A stretch of DNA of 8,693 nucleotides, taken from NCBI GenBank assembly GCA_023423495.1, contig JAFAFM010000148.1, positions 1 to 8,693 of the forward strand. The letters are read 5' to 3'. Within the stretch, counting starts at the first letter, position 1; each line of letters opens with the position of its first letter. Below the pieces are notes generated by a model. It was not told the DNA's origin. It did not search any database and saw nothing but the letters and a program-made list of their open reading frames with translations. Of the stretch, positions 1 to 5,733 are shown piece by piece. A program made the position numbers and the translations under genes. This DNA comes from Armatimonadota bacterium. GTDB taxonomy: Bacteria > Armatimonadota > Fimbriimonadia > Fimbriimonadales > Fimbriimonadaceae.

Positions 1-1
1 C

Positions 2-313
2 CTGTTGAGGGGCTTGGCCCCGCGATTGAGAAAAGCGCACGACATGATGGCCCGAATGTCGACGGGTCGAATAGAGCAGAGAATCGCCGCGGTGCTCTTG
101 ATTCTGGCGGACTCCTATGGTGAGCAAGCGAAAGTGGGAACACGAATAGCGGTGCCACTAACTCGTCAGGACTTGGCTGAAATGTCCGGCACAACGGTGG
201 AGACTGCGATTCGGGTGATGAGCAAGCTGCAGAAAGAAGGAATTATTGCGACCGATCGCCAGATGATCACACTTTTGGACCCGGCCTCTCTGAGCGAAAG
301 TCTGCTCGGTTAG
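2..313 (+). CDS. Crp/Fnr-family transcriptional regulator, C-terminal part (5' end outside window)
   Basis: The visible 103 codons are the end of the dimerisation helix and the winged helix-turn-helix domain of a Crp/Fnr-type regulator; the cyclic-nucleotide-like sensor domain lies before the window. Support comes from a segment reading GRIEQRIAAVLLILAD, typical of the start of the Crp HTH domain, then LTRQDLAEMSG (first HTH helix) and TTVETAIRVMSKLQKEGII (recognition helix). In Fnr the recognition residues are E-x2-S-R; here the equivalent is E-T-A-I-R, so the Glu and Arg are kept and the Ser is Ile. That may mean a half-site different from classic TTGAT. The frame is open to the left edge, and the internal TTG at 5 is not the true start. 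The stop overlaps the mobA stop by 4 nt, tail to tail. The effector (oxygen, NO, other) cannot be told because the sensor domain is missing. Its likely targets are the two TATGAC-N4-GTCATA palindromes in this window (inference). Confidence 0.88.
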   Translation: MLRGLAPRLRKAHDMMARMSTGRIEQRIAAVLLILADSYGEQAKVGTRIAVPLTRQDLAEMSGTTVETAIRVMSKLQKEGIIATDRQMITLLDPASLSESLLG

Positions 314-870
314 GCGCCAAGCAGTCGTTTGAGTTCTGCTGGTGTGTTGGCGCTTCGGACCCAAGCGGGATCAAGACCAAGATCCAAACATTCCTTGTCG
401 GTTAGCTCTTGAACGTCCAGTGCTTCGATCCAATCCATGAGTCGAGCGCTTCCCGTCTCAAGTACGAGCTTAAGTGCTTGCCAAGCGGACGCTCGGTAAA
501 GCGCACACAGCGGCTGCAGCCTCCCATCGGCTATTGGGATCACCGCGTCCTTAGATCCGATAAGCGCCTGGAAACCTGTAACAAGCCGCGCATCGAAGTG
601 CACAATGTCACAGGACGCCACGAAAACCCGTTCGGAAGTGAGCTGCAGTTGACTTAGTGCGACAAGCGGGCCGGCAAATTCCTGCAGATCTTTAATCAAA
701 AGGTAACCAGGAATCGGCTCACGACCGATTATTGTCACACGGTCGCAAACCGTATCCAGTGAGCGGGCAATTCTGACGGCAAGCTGCTCACCATCGAATC
801 TGATCGCTGCCTTATCCTGACCCATTCTGCTACTGGCGCCGCCAGTTAGCAGAACTCCCTCTGGACGCAT
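310..870 (-). CDS. mobA: Molybdenum cofactor guanylyltransferase MobA
   Basis: This 186-residue protein transfers GMP from GTP to Mo-molybdopterin, giving the guanine dinucleotide cofactor (MGD) used by nitrate reductase, DMSO reductase and formate dehydrogenase-type enzymes; it acts in the cytoplasm. The N-terminal nucleotide-binding signature is LLTGGASSRMGQDKA (residues 7-21). It is followed by KDLQEFAGPL (60-69), a metal-binding-type Cys-Asp at 87-88, LQPLCALY (118-125) and the C-terminal NTPAEL (165-170) typical of MobA. Length fits the family. The usual CDxP is CDIV here, so the proline is lost. The ATG at 870 is the only start that leaves the few residues normally found before the GG loop. 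No Shine-Dalgarno at a useful distance precedes it, while an AATAAT -10-like element lies at 879-884 (minus strand), suggesting a leaderless or nearly leaderless message. The gene is divergent from the next operon across a shared operator. Its presence implies that the host's molybdoenzyme uses the bis-MGD form. Confidence 0.93.
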   Translation of the reverse strand: MRPEGVLLTGGASSRMGQDKAAIRFDGEQLAVRIARSLDTVCDRVTIIGREPIPGYLLIKDLQEFAGPLVALSQLQLTSERVFVASCDIVHFDARLVTGFQALIGSKDAVIPIADGRLQPLCALYRASAWQALKLVLETGSARLMDWIEALDVQELTDKECLDLGLDPAWVRSANTPAELKRLLGA

Positions 871-904
871 CCTAGGATATTATTCGGAGAAGGTCGTCCA
901 AGTA

Positions 905-920
905 TATGACTGATGTCATA
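905..920. promoter_or_regulatory. Palindromic Crp/Fnr-type operator 1, between mobA and the AhpD-fold/NarI-like operon
   Basis: The sequence is TATGAC-TGAT-GTCATA, a perfect 6-bp-arm inverted repeat with a 4-nt spacer, centred at 912.5. This geometry matches Fnr-type sites (TTGAT-N4-ATCAA) with a different half-site. On the + strand GATACT (943-948) is a plausible -10, giving a start near 954-955 with the operator at about -42. On the - strand AATAAT (884 to 879) is a plausible -10, giving a start near 871-872 with the operator at about -41. Both fit class II activation by a Crp/Fnr protein. An identical half-site pair recurs at 5226-5241. The operator is seen directly; the regulator and the activation are inferred. 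Confidence 0.75.
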
Positions 921-959
921 CAGGGTTGCACGATCGATCGGCGATACTGGAGTACAGCT

Positions 960-1277
960 ATGGGCAGACTCCCAAAAAGGTTTGAGCAGTTTATGGAGAC
1001 CCATCCGGACATCGGAAGGGCATACAACGACTTGGGTAAGGCCGTCTCCAAAGCCGGTCCCCTCGATGCCAAGACTTGCGCCCTCGTAAAAATCGGGATC
1101 TGTATTGGGTCACGCCAAGAAGGCGGGGCCAGAAGCAATGCTCGGAAAGCTCTGGAAGCGGGAGCAACCCCGGAGGAGATTCGCCACGCCGCGATCCAAG
1201 CGACCACATCGATCGGATTTGCTTCGATGATGGCGGGCCTCACCTGGGTGGAGGACGTGATCGGAGACGAGCAATGA
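960..1277 (+). CDS. Carboxymuconolactone decarboxylase (AhpD-fold) family protein lacking the catalytic CxxC
   Basis: This 105-residue all-helical protein belongs to the CMD/AhpD-like family, recognised from the run ARKALEAGATPEEIRHAA (61-78) followed by TSIGFASMMAGLTWVEDV (83-100). In AhpD the helix before this carries CxxC plus His, which form the peroxidase-related redox site. Here the matching stretch is GSRQEGGARSNARKAL, without the Cys pair or the His, so AhpD-type disulfide chemistry is unlikely; the only cysteines are C40 and C48. An in-frame ATG at 906 would place the start inside the operator palindrome, so I prefer the ATG at 960, which has GGAG 7 nt upstream (949-952). The stop overlaps the next gene's start (ATGA), implying translational coupling with the NarI-like gene. 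I believe similar Cys-less members occur beside nitrate reductase-type genes elsewhere. The role is unknown; a small assembly or scaffold protein is possible. Confidence 0.82.
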   Translation: MGRLPKRFEQFMETHPDIGRAYNDLGKAVSKAGPLDAKTCALVKIGICIGSRQEGGARSNARKALEAGATPEEIRHAAIQATTSIGFASMMAGLTWVEDVIGDEQ

Positions 1278-2311
1278 CTCAACCGTCGCGAGCCAGCACT
1301 ACAAATGCATTTATCGGTGGAACCCTTGCCGCCGTGCTCGTTCTTGCGGGCATTTACTTCGGATCCGGCAAACTCGACCGCTTCGACCGGCCGCTTGCAG
1401 CATACGCCGCCGCAACAGTTTTCGCCGCCTTCGCTATTGTCTATCGGTACATGATGTGGATTCAGCGCCCGCCGACTTGGAAGTACTTTCAAGCTGGGTG
1501 GCGCTTGTTTCTTCGTCCAAAGATGCTTCTACGGAATGTGGGCAAGTTCATTGGCCTGCTGTGGAACAACATCATCGCCCAGAAGTTCATCGAGAGACGC
1601 AGTCATAGCCGTTGGCTCGCCCACCTTTGCTTGGCTTGGGGCTGCTTGCTCGCCTTCGCAATCACCTTTCCCTTGAGTTGGGGTTGGGTGCAGTTCGGAG
1701 TTGCCCAAAACGGCGTTGACTATGTAGTTGAATTCATGGGAATGAAGCAATTCAGTTTCCCGCCGGACAGCGTTATAGCATTCCTCTTCTTCAATGGACT
1801 GAATTTCAGCGCCGTGTTTGTTCTGGTCGGCGTTGGCATTGCCATGCACCGGCGGATTTTTGAGTCCGGCGCGCAATCCGTGCAATCTCTGGCCAATGAC
1901 CTCATTCCGCTTTTCCTACTTTTCGCTGTTTCAGTCACCGGCCTAATGCTTACCGCGAGTTATAAGTTGATGGGCGGCTCAAACTTCGCATTCCTCTCCC
2001 TGTTACACGCTTTCACCGTCGTGATCTTGCTACTCTACATGCCGTTCGGAAAGTTCTTCCACGTCATCCAGCGGACTGCACACCTGGGAGTCGCATATTA
2101 CAAGGAGGAGGCTGTGCGGGGGCCTCAAGCGATTTGTATTCGTTCCGGCGAACCATACGAAGCGCAGATGCATCATGACGACCTTGTGGACGTGATGAAG
2201 CAAATCGACTTAGATTTTGGCGCGCACCAAGACCTGTCTCCCGAAGAGAAGCGGAAGCTAATCGCCCTAAACCAAGCCGCCGCAATCGACGGCATCCCCT
2301 ACGTAGGTTAA
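1274..2311 (+). CDS. NarI-like / DsrM-like cytochrome b-type membrane subunit
   Basis: A 345-residue integral membrane protein, probably the quinol-interacting haem b subunit that passes electrons between the quinone pool and an iron-sulfur/molybdenum enzyme. Hydrophobic segments lie near residues 12-30, 42-62, 115-137, 165-191, 210-228 and 238-258. A His pair spaced 18 apart, H245 (in LLHAF) and H263 (in FFHVI), matches the spacing of the C-terminal haem-ligand pair of NarI (H187/H205 in E. coli). H111 and H117, near the start of another helix, could supply further ligands, although their spacing differs from NarI. The polar C-terminal tail (about 283-345) contains CIRSG (288-292) and LSPEEKRK (321-328). 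I recall relatives having a Cys-rich zinc ribbon (CxxC then CPxC) here, so this copy looks decayed. The ATG at 1274 is chosen because it overlaps the previous stop and has GGAG at 1263-1266; a longer frame upstream runs antisense-like through the previous gene. It is followed 9 nt later by modA. Confidence 0.82.
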   Translation: MTQPSRASTTNAFIGGTLAAVLVLAGIYFGSGKLDRFDRPLAAYAAATVFAAFAIVYRYMMWIQRPPTWKYFQAGWRLFLRPKMLLRNVGKFIGLLWNNIIAQKFIERRSHSRWLAHLCLAWGCLLAFAITFPLSWGWVQFGVAQNGVDYVVEFMGMKQFSFPPDSVIAFLFFNGLNFSAVFVLVGVGIAMHRRIFESGAQSVQSLANDLIPLFLLFAVSVTGLMLTASYKLMGGSNFAFLSLLHAFTVVILLLYMPFGKFFHVIQRTAHLGVAYYKEEAVRGPQAICIRSGEPYEAQMHHDDLVDVMKQIDLDFGAHQDLSPEEKRKLIALNQAAAIDGIPYVG

Positions 2312-2320
2312 GGATCTCGC

Positions 2321-3070
2321 ATGCTTTCGCTGGTCGCTATTTCGCTCTTAGCGACCCTGGCCAACGGTGAAATCGTTGTCTTGGGCGCCGCCTCGTTGAA
2401 GGGAGCCGTCACCGAGATTGCCATGCAATTTGAAAAAAGGAACCCGGAGGCGAGGGTACGACTTGGCTTTTCCGGCTCGCAAGCGTTGGCGACGCAAGTT
2501 TCCCTGGGGGCGCCCTGCGATGTCTTTTTAAGCGCAGATCGAAGGCAGGTCGATTCGCTTATCAAGTCCAGCTTCATTAGCAGGACGGACGCTCGGCTTT
2601 TCGCCACGAACACTTTAGTGGTGATGGTCTCGAATCGGTCGTCAATCAAAGTTCACAGTCTTAGTGATTTGGAGAAGCCGGGGTTACAACTATGCCTGGC
2701 CGCTCCCGAAGTACCAGCCGGACTGTACACGCGCCAAGTCTTATCTGAAGCCGCAGGCGAACTTGGGTCAGTTTGGCTATCGGCCGTGAAAAGAAACATC
2801 GTTTCTCGAGAGAATAATGTGACCGCTGTATGGAGTCGAATCGAAATGGGTGAGGCGGATGCTGGAATTGTCTATGCCACCGATGCTCGTCGCGCAAAGA
2901 ATTCCCGAATCGTAGTATTTCCCAAGCGATGGAACGTTCGGGCCGGATATATCGGTGCCGTGACCCAGAAATCGAAAAACGAGCCCTTGGCAGCCAAGTT
3001 CTTCGCTTATGTGCTGTCTTCCGACGGCCAAAAGATTTTGACTAAATACGGATTTGGCGTCGCGAGGTGA
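2321..3070 (+). CDS. modA: Molybdate ABC transporter substrate-binding protein ModA
   Basis: A 249-residue extracytoplasmic binding protein that captures molybdate (and probably tungstate) and delivers it to the ModB permease. A short signal peptide spans residues 1-16 (MLSLVAISLLATLANG). The mature part shows the ModA hallmarks: GAASLKGAV (22-30, oxyanion-binding loop), FSGSQALATQV (50-60), a CDVFLSAD segment (66-73), VPAGLYTRQVL (131-141) and ENNVTAVWSRIEMGEADAG (164-182) followed by IVYATDA, which carries the Tyr of the ligand site. Length and motifs fit bacterial ModA better than TupA or the longer WtpA. The start is supported by AAGGA at 2310-2314. The stop overlaps the GTG start of modB (GTGA). 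Lying directly behind the NarI-like gene, it ties molybdate uptake to synthesis of the molybdoenzyme module. Confidence 0.93.
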   Translation: MLSLVAISLLATLANGEIVVLGAASLKGAVTEIAMQFEKRNPEARVRLGFSGSQALATQVSLGAPCDVFLSADRRQVDSLIKSSFISRTDARLFATNTLVVMVSNRSSIKVHSLSDLEKPGLQLCLAAPEVPAGLYTRQVLSEAAGELGSVWLSAVKRNIVSRENNVTAVWSRIEMGEADAGIVYATDARRAKNSRIVVFPKRWNVRAGYIGAVTQKSKNEPLAAKFFAYVLSSDGQKILTKYGFGVAR

Positions 3071-3843
3071 AGAAGACCGTTCCCCTATGGGGGCTGGCCG
3101 CAGCACCAGCGCTCCTTCTCATCCTCGTTCCACTTGCCGCCCTCATTTTTCGCGCGGGCACGGCCAAGATCTGGCATACCTTTCTGCAGCCGGATACACA
3201 GACTGCTATCTTTCTGAGTCTTAGAACTTCGCTTTTGGCCGTGTTTATCGTGGCTCTGATCGGCTTCCCGCTCGCATTCTTCATCGCAAACTCGAATTCC
3301 CTTGCCGCTCGAGCTTCGGACATGGTCACCGATCTGCCGATCGTGCTCCCGCCAGCCGCAGCCGGGATCGCATTATTGGCCACTTTTGGCCGCCAAGGGT
3401 GGTTAGGGCAGCCTTTGTTCGAAGCCGGGATCCAATTGACGTTTACTACTTGGGCAGTCGTCATCGCCCAGTGCTTCGTAGGGATTCCGTTTTTCGTCCG
3501 CAGTGTAGCTGAAGGTCTTCGAACGGTCGACACAGATACGATTGCCGCTGCTGCCGTGGACGGAGCCGGTAGTTTAGAAAACTTGGTGCGCGTGATCTTG
3601 CCTCAGTGCGGAAGCGCAATCGTAGCCGGGCTATTGCTTGCCTGGGCAAGAGCTCTTGGTGAGTTTGGGGCTACATTGATGTTTGCCGGAAACTTTGTGG
3701 GACGAACTCAAACGATGCCGTTGGCAATCTACGCCGGGTTCGAAAGTGATCTCGATGTAGCCATAGCTCTTTCGGCAACTCTTCTGATCGTGGCTTTTGT
3801 CATCCTGTGTGTCGCAAAACCACTCGTTACGAGGCGAAACTAG
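3067..3843 (+). CDS. modB: Molybdate ABC transporter permease ModB
   Basis: A 258-residue inner-membrane permease forming the molybdate channel. It has about six hydrophobic helices (near 8-29, 52-75, 91-107, 125-143, 181-200 and 229-252). The EAA loop that contacts the ATPase is AAAVDGAGSLENLVRVILP (161-179), and the ModB-type signatures LPPAAAGIALL (94-104) and ARALGEFGATLMFAGN (194-209) are present. The likely start is the GTG at 3067, overlapping the modA stop by 4 nt; no strong Shine-Dalgarno is seen, so translational coupling is probable. No modC ATPase follows: the gene ends tail to tail with the opposing operon, sharing the CTAG at 3840-3843. The ATPase must be encoded elsewhere or borrowed from another transporter (inference). 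CysT/CysW sulfate permeases are related, but the adjacent modA settles the assignment. Confidence 0.93.
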   Translation: MKKTVPLWGLAAAPALLLILVPLAALIFRAGTAKIWHTFLQPDTQTAIFLSLRTSLLAVFIVALIGFPLAFFIANSNSLAARASDMVTDLPIVLPPAAAGIALLATFGRQGWLGQPLFEAGIQLTFTTWAVVIAQCFVGIPFFVRSVAEGLRTVDTDTIAAAAVDGAGSLENLVRVILPQCGSAIVAGLLLAWARALGEFGATLMFAGNFVGRTQTMPLAIYAGFESDLDVAIALSATLLIVAFVILCVAKPLVTRRN

Positions 3844-4073
3844 CTTTCCTTCTCCATCTTGGATATCCCGTAGAGCATCCAAACATTGACGAAAAGGATG
3901 ACCACACTGGCTAGGGCAGCGGGCAACGCCATTTGTAGCTGCCCGGCTAACAAATTTTCCAGCACGGAGACAAACAGCCACAGTTGGATCAATACGAGCA
4001 CAAGATTAAACAGCAGCAAGGAAACGAATACCGAAGACTTCTGCCGTCGCCGGAGATGTTTGGGATCGATCAT
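3840..4073 (-). CDS. Small two-helix membrane protein, third gene of the ferredoxin-Rieske operon
   Basis: A 77-residue protein with a basic N-terminus (HLRRRQKSS, 6-14) followed by two predicted membrane helices, about residues 15-39 and 49-72, and a short charged tail. The positive-inside rule suggests both ends face the cytoplasm. It resembles, from memory only, small uncharacterised membrane proteins (possibly the DUF6755 group) found beside Rieske and ferredoxin subunits of molybdoenzyme clusters. Its ATG overlaps the Rieske gene stop (ATGA), so it is very probably coupled to that gene and made with it. A likely role is a membrane anchor or small structural subunit of the complex (inference). 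It has no Cys or His that could bind a cofactor, apart from H6 near the N-terminus. Its stop overlaps the modB stop in a CTAG. Confidence 0.78.
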   Translation of the reverse strand: MIDPKHLRRRQKSSVFVSLLLFNLVLVLIQLWLFVSVLENLLAGQLQMALPAALASVVILFVNVWMLYGISKMEKES

Positions 4074-4567
4074 GCCTGCTTATCTCCGTGGGTTATGCCG
4101 GTCGCCCAAACTTCCTCGCCTCTAACCTCGACTTTCACCATCGGCAGCGGATGAGGAGGCGGGCCCTGCAAAACGCTACCATCCTCAATAGAGAAGGCTC
4201 CGTTATGGCAGGGACAGTACAGACGGTTTTGCTCGTACTGATAATTGACCGGACAGGATAGGTGCGTGCATCGACGCGAAAAGGCGACATAATCTCCGTT
4301 CTGTTTGCGCACCAGGATGCAAAGGTCTGTTTCCCGCGGAAAGGAGAAGCCTTTGGCTTCACCAGGCTTCAATTCGCCAACTTTCGCCACGGCCGCCGGC
4401 TCAAAGCGAATCTCATCACGCGGGATCTTGGAGTACACGGCGAGCGCCGCGGACCCAGCCGCTAAACCTCCGCTTGCCAAGGTCATGAACTTGAAAAACT
4501 CCCTCCGACTGACGTAATGGTCTTCCTCCCAGTCGATCGGAAAATCTTTTTGCACACGCGTATCCAT
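4070..4567 (-). CDS. Rieske [2Fe-2S] protein with Tat-type N-terminal anchor
   Basis: A 165-residue Rieske protein that carries electrons through a high-potential [2Fe-2S] cluster on the outer side of the cytoplasmic membrane. The N-terminus holds a twin-arginine motif SRREFFK (20-26) followed by a hydrophobic stretch (about 28-45), so the folded protein is probably exported by Tat and stays anchored. Cluster motifs are CTHLSC (C100, H102, C105) and CPCHNGAFS (C118, C120, H121). C100, H102, C118 and H121 are the expected ligands, and C105-C120 the stabilising disulfide. The loop GPPPHPLP follows at 135-142, as in bc1/b6f-type Rieske domains. It sits between the ferredoxin gene (TAAATG junction, no gap) and the small membrane protein gene (ATGA overlap). 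No cytochrome bc partner is present in the window, so it more likely serves the molybdoenzyme complex together with the NarI-like protein (inference). Confidence 0.93.
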   Translation of the reverse strand: MDTRVQKDFPIDWEEDHYVSRREFFKFMTLASGGLAAGSAALAVYSKIPRDEIRFEPAAVAKVGELKPGEAKGFSFPRETDLCILVRKQNGDYVAFSRRCTHLSCPVNYQYEQNRLYCPCHNGAFSIEDGSVLQGPPPHPLPMVKVEVRGEEVWATGITHGDKQA

Positions 4568-5167
4568 TTAACTTGTCCTAGCCTTCTGTAGAAGATCGCT
4601 CTTTCGAATAACCACGTCCCTCTTCACTTCCATTCGCTTTGTCCCCGCGGGCATCATGAGATGCACCTTCGTTTTTATGCGTCGGTCGCCAAATATAAAT
4701 TCGTTGATGGGCGTTCCGCCCCGAGTCTCCGCAATTTCCTCGGGAGTTCCATACATCAGGGCCTGAGAAGGGCAGACCGTGGCGCACATCGGTTTCTTAC
4801 CCACGGACGTTCGGTCGTAGCACATGTCGCACTTCATCATTTGGTCAAACTCGGGCATGTACTTGGGAACCCCGAATGGACATGCGAATACGCAATTGGA
4901 ACATCCAATGCAGCGGGGCTTAAGCGAGCTCTGAACAACCCCATCGGCCGTTCGCTTGATCGCGTCAGCGGGGCAGACAGCAGCGCAAGCGGGTTCGTCG
5001 CAGTGCATACAGATGATTGGAGTGGTTTGGACGGTATCGCCCCGCTCGATCGTCTCCAAGTGAATCATGGAAATTCCCGCGTGCGTGTCGCACTCGGCGC
5101 AGGCCGCTACGCAGGCATTGCAGCCGATGCAACGGCTCGGGTCAATGTAAAACTGCCGCTCGCTCAT
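4568..5167 (-). CDS. Four-cluster [4Fe-4S] ferredoxin subunit (NarH/DmsB/NrfC-like)
   Basis: A 199-residue electron-transfer subunit of the type that links a molybdopterin catalytic subunit to a membrane quinol site. Sixteen cysteines fall into four groups: C13-C16-C19-C23, C53-C56-C61-C65, C86-C89-C92-C96 and C113-C116-C128-C132. This is enough for four [4Fe-4S] clusters in the DmsB/NrfC fold. Unlike NarH, no cluster cysteine is replaced by Trp, so no [3Fe-4S] centre is predicted. An extra C26 follows the first group. There is no signal peptide. Any export would be by hitchhiking on a Tat-targeted partner; otherwise it is cytoplasmic. The start at 5167 is supported by GAGG 5 nt upstream on the minus strand (5176-5173). 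It is the first gene of its operon, with operator 2 about 66 nt upstream. The catalytic partner is not in the window. Confidence 0.92.
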   Translation of the reverse strand: MSERQFYIDPSRCIGCNACVAACAECDTHAGISMIHLETIERGDTVQTTPIICMHCDEPACAAVCPADAIKRTADGVVQSSLKPRCIGCSNCVFACPFGVPKYMPEFDQMMKCDMCYDRTSVGKKPMCATVCPSQALMYGTPEEIAETRGGTPINEFIFGDRRIKTKVHLMMPAGTKRMEVKRDVVIRKSDLLQKARTS

Positions 5168-5223
5168 CCTCGCCTCATTTCATTGTCCTACCGTCGAAGA
5201 CTATGTGATTCTAACTGTTCAAC

Positions 5224-5243
5224 GCTATGACATCCGTCATAGC
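5224..5243. promoter_or_regulatory. Palindromic Crp/Fnr-type operator 2, between the ferredoxin and hemerythrin operons
   Basis: GCTATGAC-ATCC-GTCATAGC is a perfect inverted repeat with 8-bp arms. Its core, TATGAC-N4-GTCATA at 5226-5241, is identical in both half-sites and spacer length to operator 1. It is centred at 5233.5. On the - strand TAGTCT (5203 to 5198) would be a -10 placing the operator close to -41.5 for the ferredoxin operon. On the + strand CAAACT (5263-5268) would be a weak -10 at the matching distance for the hemerythrin-moa-moe operon. The palindrome is seen directly; binding by the Crp/Fnr protein encoded at the left edge is inferred. Confidence 0.77.
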
Positions 5244-5301
5244 TCAAAAATAAGATGTTAATCAAACTGACGACGATACCGAAATAAGCGGAGATTTAAA
5301 A

Positions 5302-5733
5302 ATGAAAAGACACCCTGCGCTCATCCCATTTTCCAGGGATCACTACGGCGGGTTGGTTGTCGCTCAGCATTTGATGCGAAGTCCTGACGATGCGGCGCTG
5401 GCGGAATGTCTCAAACACTGGGAGGAAGAAATGCAAGATCATTTCAGCGAAGAAGAGAGTCTGCTCTCTCCTTTGGCACCTGCAGAAATGACCGAGCGCC
5501 TGATCGCAGAACACAATGAAATCCGAAGTCTGATGCGTTCTGCAGCAAGTGGAAAGTTCGGCTCAAACGATATTTTTCGGCTTGGCAAGAAGGTTCATGA
5601 TCACATTCGATGGGAAGAGCGCGAACTGTTCCCAACATTGGAGAGATACGCGGATGTGAAGTCCATCGGCGAGCAGACGGCCCAACTCGAAGAGAGGCGC
5701 AATCGCGACCGCCGTAAAGTGGATAACGGCTAA
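5302..5733 (+). CDS. Hemerythrin HHE-domain protein
   Basis: A 143-residue single-domain hemerythrin-like protein, expected to be a cytoplasmic four-helix bundle binding a non-haem di-iron centre. Probable ligands in order are H14 (RDHYGG), H47 and E51 (HFSEEE), H71 (EHNEIR), and H101 and E105 in the stretch HDHIRWEERELFP (99-111), which matches the C-terminal HHE signature. Such proteins bind oxygen or NO, sense them, or help repair iron-sulfur clusters; the sequence does not tell which. A charged tail (about 120-143) follows the domain. The start has GGAG at 5290-5293 with an 8-nt spacer. It is the first gene after operator 2 and stands 15 nt before moaA. Co-expression with iron-sulfur subunits and a probable oxygen/NO-responsive operator suggests a protective or signalling role in anaerobic or nitrogen-oxide respiration (inference). 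Confidence 0.88.
   Translation: MKRHPALIPFSRDHYGGLVVAQHLMRSPDDAALAECLKHWEEEMQDHFSEEESLLSPLAPAEMTERLIAEHNEIRSLMRSAASGKFGSNDIFRLGKKVHDHIRWEERELFPTLERYADVKSIGEQTAQLEERRNRDRRKVDNG

Noticed and set aside
302..323. CTGCT...AGCAG inverted repeat over the regulator/mobA stops as a terminator
   Set aside because: The arms are 5 bp with a 13-nt loop and there is no T-run on either side; it is not convincing.
906..959. Upstream in-frame ATG at 906 as the start of the AhpD-fold gene
   Set aside because: It lies inside the operator palindrome, has no Shine-Dalgarno, and adds 18 residues unlike the family; the ATG at 960 has a good GGAG.
1076..1273. N-terminal extension of the NarI-like frame to 1076
   Set aside because: It would overlap nearly the whole AhpD-fold gene in another frame, with a low-complexity Arg/Gly/Asp-rich translation; the ATGA-coupled start at 1274 is far better.
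872..1492. 206-residue minus-strand reading frame
   Set aside because: It is antisense to the AhpD-fold gene and the start of the NarI-like gene and shows no family motif; it is a shadow of the coding strand.
4661..5230. 189-residue plus-strand reading frame opposite the ferredoxin
   Set aside because: The ferredoxin on the other strand has all sixteen cluster cysteines; the opposite frame shows no recognisable domain and spans the intergenic operator.
5252..5265. Possible second Fnr box AAGAT-GTTA-ATCAA
   Set aside because: Only the right half matches the Fnr consensus and the outer bases of the left half do not; it is much weaker than the nearby perfect palindrome.
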